The notes under the pieces were generated by a model that saw nothing but the letters and a program-made list of their open reading frames with translations, had not been told where the DNA came from and searched no databases. 64,000 bases of DNA from Magicicada septendecula (lineage: Eukaryota; Arthropoda; Insecta; Hemiptera; Cicadidae), in NCBI GenBank assembly GCA_034769895.1, contig CM068373.1, positions 21,681,967 through 21,745,966 of the forward strand, read 5' to 3'. Positions within the stretch are counted from its first letter, which is position 1. Every line of letters starts with the position of its first letter. The position numbers and the translations under genes were made by a program. This document shows positions 11,150 through 22,645 of this stretch, piece after piece.

Positions 11150-11900
11150 AATCTCAGGCTTAAGAATTTCTGCAGAAAAACACAAATTTCTCACGAATAT
11201 TAAAAATGCGCCAAAATTCCTGCTAACAGTTATTGGTCGAATAGAGACGGTTAAAAAATGTAAGTATCTAGGGGAAATAATTCAAGAGAATGGTTTCAAA
11301 AAATCTGCTATAGAAAAAAGTATTCATAAAATGGAAAGAACATGCGATATAACTAAAGATATTTGCAATAAAAATTGCATATCTAAAAATGGGAAAATAA
11401 GGCATTACGGTACAGTAGTGAGGCCAGAATGCCAGTATGCAAGTGAAGGTCTAGCATTGAATTACAGTTCAGACAAACTAGAAATATTGTAAAGACAAAT
11501 TATTAGGAAAATATTAGGCCCACGAAAATTTCAGGTTGGAAATTAAGAAGTAATGATGAAATATATGAACGTACAGAAAACATAGTAGAAACAGTGAGAA
11601 AAAGAAGACTAGTATTGTTTTTTATTTTTTTTGATATTTATGTAGAATGGAAGACAATAGGTTTTAACAAAACCGATCTTCTAATATCTGTGGGAAAAGG
11701 AGTCAACATCAAGTTGAATTAAAATATTCAAAAATGATTTAGAAAAAAATAATAATATAAACGCATCAGAAGCAACTGGAAGAGAAGTTTTTCGGGCAAC
11801 AGTGTTCAAAATGGAAGGAGGATAGGTTAGGATTGAGAAAAACGCAGGTTCTAAGGAGACTAATGACAAGCAGAAGGGACATATTGAAAAGATAAAAGAA
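11150..11900 (+). pseudogene. LINE 3' region, family shared with the 63.4-64.0 kb copy
   Basis: The frame at about 11220-11490 reads VKKCKYLGEIIQENGFKKSA, IEKSIHKMERTCDITKDICN, KHGKIRHYG-like and VVRPECQYASEGL, with the thumb YLG motif and the YASE box of LINE C-terminal regions. It ends at a stop after KLEIL. Downstream DNA to about 11760 (AATATCTGTGGGAAAAGG, AGTCAACATCAAGTTGAATT) is homologous to the reverse complement of 63760-63840. Multiple stops make it dead. Confidence 0.7.
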
Positions 11901-12730
11901 TTTTAGAGAAAAGGAAAATAACAATTAATAAAGAAATGAAATTGGTGTGTGGTCCTCAGATGGCCGATACTAATAGAAAAAAATGTAATCTGGAACCAAA
12001 CTGTAAGTTACGCTTACGAATTGAAAACATCCTATTCCACATGCGTACACTACTGTTTGGACACCGATAACAACACACGCGCGCGCACGCGCAGATACAC
12101 AGGCTCACCTTTGTAAATCTCCGTGTTAAAGGATTACATGAATCCCTTCTACACATACAATAAGGCTACAAGAAGGCAAAGACATTTAATGTAACTGTCA
12201 CCTTGAGCAAGATGTATAGTATTGAAATCCTTTCCTTGTCACTCTGTAAACCCTTACAAAAAAGTTAAATCGTCTTGGCTGTGTTGTTTTCATATACGCA
12301 TCATAAGTTTCGCTTCTGAAATAATGCAACAATATTATGAACTTTTGAAGTAGAAGCTCTGTTATGGAAAGACAATTTAAAAATTGTAGACTTACGAAAT
12401 GGTTTGGAAAATATTAAAACACAAATACGTTATTTATCTACTAGGAAATAAATGGTATTCACATACATTCAAGATTTCATTTAAAAATATAGTGTTAACT
12501 ATCATTATGTACATGTGTATGTGTGTGTGTGTGTGTGTTTGTGCGTGTGTGCGTGTAATCGCTGGCGCATACTTTAAGGTAGAAGAGGTTTTAGTGGTCT
12601 TCTCGTAGAATAAACGCTTGTGAGTAGACGACATACATTCAATTATATTAAAATTTGTTCCTTCAAATTCATAGGTACATTAATTAGACTGGTTTTGTGT
12701 TAGACCTAAAAAAAGTACCATGGTGACAAG
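11901..12730. other. Unassigned stretch with GT and GC-rich simple repeats
   Basis: 12073-12100 is a CACGCGCG run and 12512-12556 a (GT)n run. No coding signal beyond repeat-driven ORFs. Confidence 0.5.
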
Positions 12731-13069
12731 GTGACATTAAAACCGGAACTGAAGACGGAAACTGGTAGTAATGCCAAAATCGTTTTAAGGGCAAGCCGAA
12801 AACATCCACCCTCAGTTAAACTAGGACAATATCACAGCAGACAATACACACACATATCAGAATATTTATGCAAAAAGTACATGCAGTTACATGAAAGAAT
12901 TTTTAGTAATAAAAAGCTTTTACCTAGTATTGTGAACATTTTTTTGACTAACATCCAAAGAAACAGAGTGATGGTGATTGAAGCCGCGGAGTTAACAAAT
13001 CAATATTACAAAGCTGTTCTAATTAGTTCTGAGACACGCGTATTGCATTGTTATTGTTCCAACACATAA
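12731..13069 (+). CDS. Unrecognised 112-codon ORF
   Basis: An ATG-to-stop ORF of 339 bp in otherwise stop-rich DNA. The product is basic in its first third (LRASRKHPPSVKLGQYHSRQ) and shows no signal peptide, membrane segment or motif I recognise. No neighbouring exon, promoter or related copy was seen. A chance ORF or an unrecognised TE fragment is as likely as an exon. Confidence 0.2.
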   Translation: MTLKPELKTETGSNAKIVLRASRKHPPSVKLGQYHSRQYTHISEYLCKKYMQLHERIFSNKKLLPSIVNIFLTNIQRNRVMVIEAAELTNQYYKAVLISSETRVLHCYCSNT

Positions 13070-13482
13070 TAGTTTGAACGTGCAAGACTCGCGTACACAA
13101 AGGCAGGGATTACGCGTGAAGAGACTTTATCTGTGGATTACTATATTTCAAGTGTAGAACTAATATAATGCTATAGTATACCTACCTACGTGAGTAGGTT
13201 GCGGTACTTTGTCAAGACCTCAAACCGTATTAAATGCCTAGTAATATGTTTTTAAAAAATATATAAACACTTGGTACTTTCCGAGATTTTATTTAACTCT
13301 GACAGCTGTTTCGACTTCTTAAGTCATTGTCAAAGAGATGAATGAATTAAAAACCTCAACACAGGATGTAAGTAAAGGTGGTGGTAGCCATCTGTTTAGG
13401 GCGTGTATTGGAACATCTGTGAGCGTGTTAAGGTAGAGAGGGGGTGCAGGAGTTAAGGGAAGGTCAGGTGTCTGTAAAAACA

Positions 13483-13638
13483 AAATACAATCTGAATGCA
13501 AAATATAAAATTAACTAAACTAAATATAATCTAAATGCAATATGTAAAATTAACTAAACTAAATATACCCTGAATGGAAAATATAAAATTAACTGAACTA
13601 AATATAATCTGAATGCAAGATATAAAATTAACTAAACT
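13483..13638. repeat. Four tandem 39-bp units in PLE 3' UTR
   Basis: Units start at 13483, 13522, 13561 and 13600, each AAATAYAATCTGAATGCAAA followed by ATATAAAATTAACTAAACT with few changes. About two reverse-complement units occur at 22646-22758 in the near-complete family member. Confidence 0.9.
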
Positions 13639-13847
13639 AAATAACAGCTTTTAATAAAGGGGATACACAGAATCCAGTTTGTTCATTTGTTAAATGTTTG
13701 TTACTTTTTACATCCACCTGACATTCCCTTAACTCCTGCACCCCCTCTCCATCTTCACACCCTCACAGGTGTTCCTGTACACGCCCTAAACAGATGGTTA
13801 CCACCACCTTTACTTACATCCTGTGTTTAGGTTTTTAATTCACTCAT

Positions 13848-13888
13848 CTCTTTGACAATGACTTAAGAAGTCGAAACAGCTGTCAGAG
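13848..13888 (+). ncRNA. Hammerhead-like motif with U3/A8 pair
   Basis: Helix I CTCT (13848-13851) pairs with AGAG (13885-13888). The core is TTGACAA where CUGANGA is expected, then an extra T, stem II GACTT-AAG-AAGTC, GAAA, stem III C-AGCT-G and U-C. Positions 3 and 8, which pair in the active fold, change together from C-G to U-A. Inverted copy on the minus strand at about 13297-13338. Confidence 0.5.
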
Positions 13889-13945
13889 TTAAATAAAATC
13901 TGTGAAACATACCAAGTGTTTATATATTTTTAAAAAACCTTTGTA

Positions 13946-14500
13946 TTGATGTTTCACCAAGTGCCCAACTAATCATCAATTAATATCTAGTAATATGTGA
14001 CTGTGCATAGGCTTGTACTCGTAGTACGAAAGTAAACAAACTTTGTAAGGGGCATTAAAGTGATATTGCAAGCGTAAATTAGCAACAAACTTGTACAAAA
14101 CATTCGGGCCGATGTAGATGGTAGACGATTACAATACTCATATTAATTAGATTAAATGACTTAATTATTTAATCCTTATCTTAACAATTTCTAAGGATTG
14201 ATGACTTATATGTGACGTGTGACGTGTTTTATGGTTCCTTCTTATTTGTCCCTTTTGTAAACTAACGTTAGATCGTTTGCCAAACGTGAAGGATAATCTC
14301 ACGTCATAAGAGGCTACGCGTTATGCCAAGAACATTTTTATACTACCTTTCACACAAATATAGAAAGAGATTATGAAAAAATTATATTCCAGTATTAAAA
14401 TTAGTTTTGTATTAACAATTAAAATTGTTGAGTCATCAACTGACTGTTGAAAGAAAGGTAAGCCGTCTAAACTGAAAACACTGTTAACAAAAAGCAAGGC
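13946..14500. other. Unassigned stretch
   Basis: No feature I can support. Confidence 0.4.
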
Positions 14501-14662
14501 AAACAGAATTATCACTGTTGCACCCCACTATAGAAAAAAATTATCCGATTAGCGCTTTAAAGCTTCTCAGCTCATCGTCAGATCGAGAATGAGCTGAAAA
14601 GCTTGAAAGCGCTAATCGGAATAATTTTTCTATAGTGGGGTGCAACAGTGATAATTCTGTTT
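14501..14662. repeat. PLE-end palindrome, family shared with 54.1 and 59.6 kb
   Basis: Left arm 14501-14575 and right arm 14589-14662 are inverted, with a 13-bp loop. The outer part CTATAGTGGGGTGCAACAGT then GATAATTCTGTTT and the following GATTATAACCACTAACAC recur at 59677-59725 (+) and 54150-54215 (-). Both arms keep hammerhead-like pieces (CTGACGA in the left arm, GAAAGCGCTA in the right), each with substitutions elsewhere. Confidence 0.85.
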
Positions 14663-14771
14663 GCGATTATAACCACTAACACATCTTTCTTAATTAAAAA
14701 GGAAGACGAATAGAAGAACGTCTTTTAAATGATGTTTTTCAACCTAATTGTGCTTGCGTACGCCCGTGTTC

Positions 14772-14812
<41 letters not shown>

Positions 14813-15060
14813 CCTCGCGTGTGCGTGATACTTAACTTTTGATATTGACGCTTTTAGACGACTGGTTCTGACCAACAGTAAGGCACCTTATGTGTAGCAT
14901 GTATATACGTTTCATTTAAGTATGTACCCAGTCTTTTCGGTCTTTTGTTTTTCTATACTTTATAATGAAACGCTGGTAAAAAATTCGAGGTAGCCAAATA
15001 TCTATTTTTTCAACAGTAAGGTTTCTTTGTCTGTGCTTTTTCTATCCCTCTAGATAATAT
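14663..15060. other. Non-coding stretch with (GT)n at 14770-14812
   Basis: A GT/GC alternating microsatellite; nothing else recognised. Confidence 0.6.
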
Positions 15061-15525
15061 TGTTTCGACGGTCTAACTGATCGGCGTCTGGTACAGTGGA
15101 AAGCAAAATAGAAGACACCAATGAAGTCACTAAACACGAGCCTTAATTATCACAATTAACAGTGTGGAATCAAAACGGTAATTTCTTACAACAATTCAAG
15201 TAAACATTGTCCACAAGCAGTAATAATGTCATCTATAAATAATTCCGCACTAGTTATAACACAACAACACTTCGCTACAAACACTCGATCCGCGCTAAAG
15301 AAATCGTTCAACACCATTCAAATGGCAAGCCGGCTTCTATGGCTTTTTGTAGGTAGTGCACGGCTTCTAGAAATCTTTCACCCTCACTTTACACTACTCG
15401 ATTTGTGTCTCAAGTGTTTTTGAATACATTGAAACCTACTTGTGATTGGCCTTGACTGAGGCAACACCTGCCACACTGGAGGGGGTGGAGGATGTTCTGG
15501 CCTGTTCGATAGGGTTTCCGTTACA
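15061..15525 (-). mobile_element. Solo LTR, diverged copy of family A
   Basis: Starts TGTTTCGACGGTCTA and keeps CAGTGGAAAGCAAAATAGAA and GACACCAATGAAGTCA, matching the start of 16369-16928. The far end is CCGTTACA. It is more diverged than the 16.4-kb copy, and its middle is closer to 60285-60500 (CAGTAATAATGTC, ATTATAACACAA blocks). No internal coding region is present. Confidence 0.65.
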
Positions 15526-16368
15526 TAATTATTACATCATTATTAGCTTATTGCAAGTATCGCTGACTAAAACTATATAAACTGACATTTGAAAAAATTG
15601 TTGTTTATAAAAATTAATATGTGTCAATAGGTACAATCAGGAAAGTTGCTTCTTAACTTAATAAGCACTAGGAAAAACTAAAGTTGACGTTAAACATTTA
15701 TCGGTAGGAATTACATAGTTGATCAGGAAATGAAACTCTGATTTAACTGAAAATTATATGTATAAATTGAACACAGTAAGTCTTACCCTTCTATTTCTAT
15801 TTTAGTTACTTCCAAAGGAATAATATATACGGTTTGAAGATACACGATATTTTTCTTAAAATTTCTCGATCAAAAATGTAACGTCACATCTGATAGACTA
15901 AGTACATAATAATGGTTTTAACCTTGTTTGCAGTATGTTTCAAGTATATTCTGTCATGTTTTGAACAACTAAACACACAAGCATCCAGCAATGTACTTAT
16001 TTCGCAATGGTTACTCAAGATAATTTTAATTTAAAAAAATCAATTTTTTTCCAATAACTGGGATATTTGTTGAAATAGTTTTTGCTAACTGGACACTTAC
16101 TCACTCCAAAGTAATATTGCTTTACCTATTTTTTATGAAACAGCAAGAAATTTAAACTAAAATATTCGTCGTTTAGGTAAAACAATATTGTTTTAATGCA
16201 GTGTTGAAAACATTATAATAATGTAACAAATTCTATTATCTGAAAGAGTTTTAATAATTTTTATTGCCCAACATTTTTTCTTTATAACGTATGTATTTTT
16301 AATATGTTATTCTATACTGAAACACACACACACAAACAAAACATAAGGCGCGTAAACGTGAAACAAAT
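15526..16368. other. Unassigned AT-rich stretch
   Basis: No feature I can support. Confidence 0.4.
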
Positions 16369-16928
16369 TGTTACGACGCGACGGTCTACTCGATCGTCGT
16401 AGGTGCAGTGGAAAACAAATTACAAGACACCAATTATGTCAGTAATCACACCTTTAATTTTTACAGTTTAACAGTTCGTAATTAACAACACTGTCTTTTA
16501 CAACAAATCAAATGAAAATTGTTCACACGCAATAAAATGTCCACTAAAATTAAACAAAATTGTATTACATTTATACCGTCCGATTATAAAACACCACTCT
16601 TAACTAATAACCACTTGAACGCGCACAGTAATATCGCTACTATAACTCTCGAACCGCACGGTTAATAATTCGCACCAATACTGACATAAGGCCACTGGCG
16701 TCATGTATTTATACCCACGCTCACAGACGAGAACTTTCCTAATTGCGTCTTAGCGCTCGTGTGAACTACGTAATTAACTGCGGCTGGCACAGTTACACAG
16801 TTCGCGCGGCTGGCGCCTTCGAGAAACCTCTCGAAAATGCGTCGACAAGCACGTACGCCACACGCGTTACATCGAGATTCTTCTGGCACATTCGACAAAC
16901 ACGTAGATTGTTCTGTGATGTCGTAACA
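16369..16928 (-). mobile_element. Complete solo LTR, family A
   Basis: 560 bp, with 9-bp inverted ends TGTTACGAC and GTCGTAACA. On the minus strand it has TATAAATACA (16704-16713 on the plus axis), a downstream initiator-like region and ATTAAAGGTGTG about 45 bp before the end, the usual U3-R-U5 order. No target duplication is certain (flanks CAAAT and ATATT). It is the reference copy for this family in the window. Confidence 0.8.
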
Positions 16929-17572
16929 ATATTCTGACTATACGTTGCTTACTTTACCATACATAGATGGAAAAGTATTCTTCATAACAGTTTAACCAAA
17001 CAACTATAACTTTTAAATGTCTCTCCAAAGGAAACTATTCTTTACTTCAGCTTCTGCACGTTTTGTATAAACATTTTGTTCTTATCTTGGCACTGGTTCA
17101 ACCCGTAAATTGTATTGAGCTGCAAACTCTTATTCACAATGTTATTCAGCTTCAAGACGTTTATATTATGTATATTGTTATTTTCCACAACATTACAACT
17201 ATTCACAGCCTTCTTTGTCAGGAAAGACGACATTATAATCTCAACTGTAACTGTAATTTAGTTCTCGTTTTATTAATAGAAGTACAGGTACTTGTCTCAC
17301 AACCAAACCGTGTAGCTGGACCGTATAAATAGTAGTATCAATAAGTTAAGATTAAATAAATAATATATTTTGTCATATTATTTATTCTTACCATAAGTAC
17401 ATTCTAACGTTCTGACGACTTTACACAAATTTTAATATTGTAATAACAAATCTGTTACGAAAAATAAGTAATAAAGTTATTTTGCAAAGCCATGAATGAT
17501 TCTAAGGAGTTTTATGTATATCTGAATAGTTAAATTTGATAAAAATTGTACAGAAACTCAAATAGCTGTAGC
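16929..17572. other. Unassigned stretch
   Basis: No credible gene; an 89-codon ORF at 17063-17332 lacks any motif I know. Confidence 0.4.
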
Positions 17573-18420
17573 TCATCATTACCATCATCACCAGTCTAAG
17601 GACTAGGCCTTAGACCTGTTCCGGAACCCATCTCCTCCTCAGTGAACCGACATCTCTCTTATCAGTTAGGTGATAACCCAAAGCAGCCACAGGTAGACGG
17701 CCATATAAGCCATGCGAGTCAAGAGTTCACACCATCTCCTTCTGTGGTCTTCAATCTTTTATATCGTTTAACATATCCTCGTTCCTTCTCAGATTCAAGA
17801 TAGAACAACCTTGCGTCTCTCTTATAAATTCCATGCCTTACTAGCATACAGGAATGTGAGGACAGCCAGAGTTTTTGTAAAATTTCATTCGGGAATCCTT
17901 CCGTGTTTTATTTTTCAGGTACCTATGAATCGTTCCACAGATGCGTCCAAATTTTGTTACCTTACTATCCTAATCAAAATTTTGATTATTCATGATTATC
18001 TTAGTTGTTATAGGATACCTGCCCTGAAATGTCATCGTTTTAGATTTTGTAGCAGAATCTGTACCGCATCGTCTTGTATGATGCTATCGCCAGCTGTAAC
18101 TGGTCTTCTGTTTTCGGTATCATTACTTTGTCATCTCCATAAAGCAATGTATTCACATGAATATTTCGCTGAAGTGAGATTACCGAGTCAACTTTAGCTG
18201 TCCATCGCCGAAATATGTCGTCCATGTAGATATTAGAATAGGGAAAATTTTCGGTGTCTCATAGGATATTCCATGTCGGTGAAATAGGGCACCCTTGTCT
18301 CACACATTTTTTGTAGAAATATCTTCTGATAAGGAGATATCTATAGCTGTAGGTCATATTTTCCAGCTCACCTGTTAATACTAAATTTCGCGGGTGCTTG
18401 GGGTGATCATAGTATTTTGT
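17573..18420 (-). pseudogene. LINE fragment with YGDD box
   Basis: On the minus strand, 18225-18040 encodes FRRWTAKVDSVISLQRNIHV then NTLLYGDDKVMIPKTEDQLQ, the RT palm with the catalytic Y-x-D-D box. The following frame degrades, and the 3' end at 17800-17573 has fragments of the tail (GYHL..KRDVG, WVPEQV) also seen at 20.2 and 24.2 kb, finishing in a GATGATGG-type simple tail. Frameshifts and stops are frequent. Same broad family as 54595-55180. Confidence 0.7.
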
Positions 18421-18724
18421 CTTGTGAAACCTTCTAGGCTAAAGCAGACTAAATCTCAAACGAAATGCCTACATTTCCTAATAAAGACAAAAGTAGTTTA
18501 TTGTATATTGATATATAAATCTTGAATATTACATTATATTAGATATTAGAATCTTTTGTAATATACGTTCTACACAAGATGTAACAAGATGACCTTGTAC
18601 GCAATCAAGTGTAACATTACTTGTGCTAATGTGTCCTCATTATATTCAACCAAAGAATTGAAACAGTCATAAGCCGGTTTGTTTATTGTAGTTTCAAATT
18701 CAGTATAATTTTCAGACAAAACGA
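18421..18724. other. Unassigned stretch
   Basis: Lies between two oppositely oriented LINE fragments. Nothing recognised. Confidence 0.4.
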
Positions 18725-19330
18725 ATATCTTGTTTATGTACTCAAACACTAATTATAGTTTATTATTCTTAGGTATCCTGGAACAAGCCAGCAATTTTGA
18801 ATACATAGGCTACAGTGTGTCTTATAATGCTAGGAACGACGTTGTGAATAAGTTGCATAAGTTCAACCTTATGTGCAGGACCATTAGGCGAACCCTTAAG
18901 TCACCAAGTAAAAGAACACGCCTAAAATTCTACAACGCGATAGCCACTCCCACAATTTTTTATGGGTCTGAGGATTGGACTTTAACGAAATGCCAGGCTA
19001 GTCGCATCCAAGCGGCTGATGTGAGATTTCTCAGGCACGTGACAGGGTGTACTCTCCATGACCATAGAAGAAGCACAGATATACGGCAGGAACTGAATAT
19101 TATCAGTATTCTCGACAGGATCGCCCAGTATCGACTGAATTGGTGGGAACATCTTTGCCGAAAGGATGACTGCCGCATCCCCATACAACTATGGAACTAT
19201 AAGCCGAGAGGACGGTGAGGTGTGGGACGTCCGAGGAAACGCTGGAGTGATCACCTGTAATCTTTGCCTGTTTGAGACCGGAACAAACCATCCTAGGTTT
19301 AATCCTTGAAGATGATAATGATGATCTTGG
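18725..19330 (+). pseudogene. LINE C-terminal fragment with GAT-type tail
   Basis: An open run to 19218 encodes LEQASNFEYIGYSVSYNARN, KLHKFNLMCRTIRRTLKSPS, KFYNAIATPTIFYGSEDWTL, ASRIQAADVRFLRHVTGCTL and YRLNWWEHLCRKDDCRIPIQ, then GRPRKRWSDHL in the next codons after one stop. This is the thumb and post-RT tail of a non-LTR retrotransposon. The copy ends in ATGATAATGATGAT. A sister copy lies inverted at 30808-31270. Confidence 0.8.
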
Positions 19331-20159
19331 CTGTAAAACTCATTTTTTGTATTACATGTTTCCTTCTTTAATATTGTTTCTTTAAGTGCCCTATGTGAGT
19401 CGGATCCTTTTTCTTTATTTCATCATCCTAAATTATTCTAACTAGTATTTTCTTATTCATTCCTTCAAGATTTTTCAACAACGCAAACTGTAGAAGAATC
19501 ATAGTTGAACATTATACATAATTTAATTTTAGTATTCAGTAACGAAATGATAATAGTTAATGGAAACACGTTCATTGATAAAATACGTCATTAACTACTT
19601 AGGCAAAAAAGGCTACATTTAAAGTTTTCGTAAAACCTGTAATTTTGTGATTTCATTGTGTTATTATGTGCAGTCTACAGCATTCCTAATATAAATTGTG
19701 TTTTCATAGCGGTTAGGTGACATCTCCGCGTACGTGCCCACATTTGACGAGGGTAAAGTGCCCTTGTGTTCTTGTCCGTACCCCAGTGACAGAGAGCCTT
19801 TAATCAAATTTAACTTAGCTGCTAGGCCGTCTAAAATGCTAGTATATTTTTAATTAAATTCTTCAATATCTACTCTCCATTGGCACTAACGTTTTAATAA
19901 ATGTTAAGAAGGATACAATCTAAAAACATTTCTGTATTTAAAGAAGCATATAATCATTTTTCTCATATTTCCTGTGAATAACAAATAGAATACACACATG
20001 TTACTTTAATATTTTTCAAGCGAAATTGGTAATGTACTTTACTAGCGCATTTTGATACATTTAGCTCTACTCTTAAATGGTCAATTGATTTTCGAAACAA
20101 AGTGTCCTGTCTTTAGATCCATAATGAATTTACAGAAATATTTTCTTCTTCTCCTCTTC
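19331..20159. other. Unassigned stretch
   Basis: No feature I can support. Confidence 0.4.
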
Positions 20160-20480
20160 AAGGATTAGGTTATATAAACCTGTTCCGGCACCCATATCAT
20201 TCTCGGACGACCCATGTCTCTTCTACCAATGGCCGCTTTTGGCAATCGATCCTCTGTCATCCTTTGCAGATGATACCACCATTGTCTTCTATAAATTGGA
20301 ATAATTTCATTTATGTCCTTAACTTCGAGTTCTGTTCTGATATCTTCATTCCATCTTATTCTATCTACCAATGTATAATTTAAAGTATTTCGAAGAAACT
20401 GCATTTTAGCATTTTTTATCTTGCCACTTTCCTTTTTTGTCTAGACCCACACATCACTTGCATAAATCAAAGTGGGTATA
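20160..20480 (-). pseudogene. LINE C-terminal fragment, target of the 20.5-kb PLE
   Basis: Minus strand 20475-20165 encodes DVWV, a stop, then KMQFLRNTLNYTLVDRIRWN, RTELEVKDINEIIPIYRRQW, LQRMTEDRLPKAAIGRRDMG and RPRMIWVPEQ. This is a LINE post-RT tail. The PLE begins about 10 bp past its visible end. Confidence 0.7.
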
Positions 20481-20490
20481 AAATTGCCTT

Positions 20491-20679
20491 GATGACATAG
20501 TAGTTACTCTCTTACTACTTAGCTTAGTTGTGATAAGTTTTAGTAATTTTGTTTTTTGTACTAAATATTGTTTATGAGCATGATATCTTACCACAAAAAA
20601 ATGATTTAGTACAAAAAACAAAATTACTAAAACTTATCACAACTAAGCTAAGTAGTAAGAGAGTAACTACTATGTCATC
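20491..20679. repeat. 76-bp inverted duplication at PLE 5' end
   Basis: 20491-20566 and 20604-20679 are reverse complements by eye, with a 37-bp loop. The right arm ends within the first codons of the ORF (ATG at 20672), so part of the coding start is mirrored. Confidence 0.9.
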
Positions 20680-22645
20680 ACCAGTAAATAAATTTTATAA
20701 CAGAGTGGAAAATTTCTCAAATACAAACTTTACTCAGAAAGAACTAAATCTGTTAAATAAAGGTTTGAAATATTGTCCAAACCTACGGTACAAAAGAGAC
20801 ATGGAAATGTTATGTGTAAATACAGAAATAGCACTTAGTAATGTAGATAACCCAGATATAAGAAATAATGAATTAGTTTCCTGTGCAAACATTATATCAA
20901 AAAGTAATAAGAATAAGTAGAGTCTAAAAGATTCAGATAAGTACATAGTTAACAGTTTAAAACAAAAAATTAATTCAAATAGTTTAGTGGTTTGCAAAGC
21001 TGATAAAGGCAATACGATTACAATAATAAATAGGAGCGAATATATTGAAAAGACAGAACTTCTCTTCAGGAATGACAATTTCAAGATATTAAATGATCCC
21101 ACTAATAAGTTTCAAAAACAAATAAAATCACTTATTAAAAATTGCCCTAATATATTTTCAGACACAAAAAGTTTCATGCTAACTATGATGAACCCAAAAG
21201 CTCCTGTTTTGTATAGTTTACCAAAAATACATAAACCTAATTGTCCCATGCGCCCAGTTGTTTCATATGTAACTGCACCTGCATATAAAGTCTGTAAAAA
21301 ACTTAATGAATTATTGCCAAAATATATTAACTTTAACCCAAAGTGTGCTATTAAAAACACTTTACAATTAGTTAATAATATAAAAAATGTACATTTACCA
21401 CTGAATGCAAAATTAGTTTCATTTGATGTTAAGAATTTATTTCCGTTTATACCTGTAGATGTTGTGTTGTCTATCTGTTCCTCACATATACAAAATACTT
21501 TAACCTTAAATAGTGATCAGAAAAAAGAATTATTCTCGGCCTTAGATATTTGCATAGGACAAAATTATTTTCAGTTTAATAATAAAATCTATAAACAATT
21601 TAATGGCTTACCTATGGGCTCTCCTTTATCACCTTTATTAAGTGAAATCTTTATGACATTTTTGGAAGAAAACATTTTTACATCTGATAACCCCAACATA
21701 AAATATGTTTTTCATTGGGCAAGGTATGTTGATGATATATTTTGTATCTGGACGGGAACAGATAGACAGCTCCATATGTTCTTAGATTATATTAATTCCT
21801 TTTATAGTAGCATGCAATTTACACTTGAAACAGAAAATATGAAAAGTTTAAATTTTTTGGATTTTACCATTACTAGATCACAAAATAATCTTAGTTTCCA
21901 GATATATAGAAAACCTACTTTTACAGATACCGTTATACATAAACAATCACTAACATCATGGCACATAAAATTAAGCAGTTTTCATGCAATGGTTAATCGT
22001 CTCCTTATAGTTCCTTTATCCAAAGAAAATATCAATAAAGAGGTAGATATTATAAAAGCCATAGCACAAAATAACGGTTATGATGAAAGAATAATTAACT
22101 CTTTAATTTAAAAAAAACAGAAGAAAATTACTTTAAAAGAATTTTATTCCATAGAGCCAGATCAGGGTAACAAAAAATTTCACTTAACAAATTACATTCC
22201 GTGTATAACAGATAAGATTAATAATAGGTTAAAAAACCATGGTCTTAACACGGTATCAGTAAACAAACGTAATCTTTTTTCACTACTAGTCAATAATAAA
22301 GAAAAATCTAATACACTGGAGAAAAATGGAGTTTATGAAATACACTGTGCAGAATGCGATGCTATTTATATCGGACAATGTGGCCGTGCCCTGAAACATC
22401 GCATTTCTGAACATAAGAAGGCGATTTTAACCAATACATCTAATACAGGTTTTGCAGATTATTGCTTACAACACAATCACTTCATAGACACAAAAAACAT
22501 AACACTACTCCACAACATACAAAAAGGTAAAAAAATGGATTTGTTAAAAATTTTAGAAATTAAAAAAGCAATAAAAAATAACAAAAATTTAACCAATGAA
22601 CAGACTGAATTTTGTGTATCCCCTTTATTAAAATCTGTTATTTAG
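20672..22645 (+). pseudogene. PLE polyprotein: reverse transcriptase plus GIY-YIG endonuclease
   Basis: One frame of about 657 codons with TAG at 20918-20920 and TAA at 22109-22111 as the only interruptions. N-terminal part: FYNRVENFSNTNFTQKELNL, then KADKGNTITIINRSEY. RT motifs: YSLPKIHKPNCPMRPVVS, LVSFDVKNLFPFIPV (motif A aspartate), FNGLPMGSPLSPLLSEIFM, ARYVDDIFCIW (catalytic YVDD at about 21724) and SLNFLDFTI. After the second stop comes a GIY-YIG domain at about 22330-22480 with GVYEIHCAECDAIYIGQCGR then KHRISEHKK, preceding FADYC..HNH. RT and EN together copy element RNA at a nick in the target. Known PLEs are 600-800 residues, so length is right. Either the stops are recent lesions or they are read through; the former is the simpler reading. 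Confidence 0.85.

Larger units (their letters stand above)
13246..13945. mobile_element. PLE remnant: 3' end plus inverted copy of itself
   Basis: Read on the minus strand from about 13672, the sequence matches the very end of the ORF of the 20.5-kb PLE (coding for FCVSPLLKSVI and stop), then its tandem-repeat 3' UTR, then the GTCGAAACAGCTGTC end and the terminal ACCAAGTGTTTATATAT. 13716-13945 is an inverted copy of that same 3' UTR on the plus strand. So this is a strongly 5'-truncated copy with an inverted terminal duplication, same family as 20491-23015. The arms are about 230 bp. Confidence 0.85.

Noticed and set aside
13483..13638. CRISPR-like array
   Set aside because: The 39-bp units are contiguous without spacers and are part of a PLE 3' UTR in a eukaryotic context.
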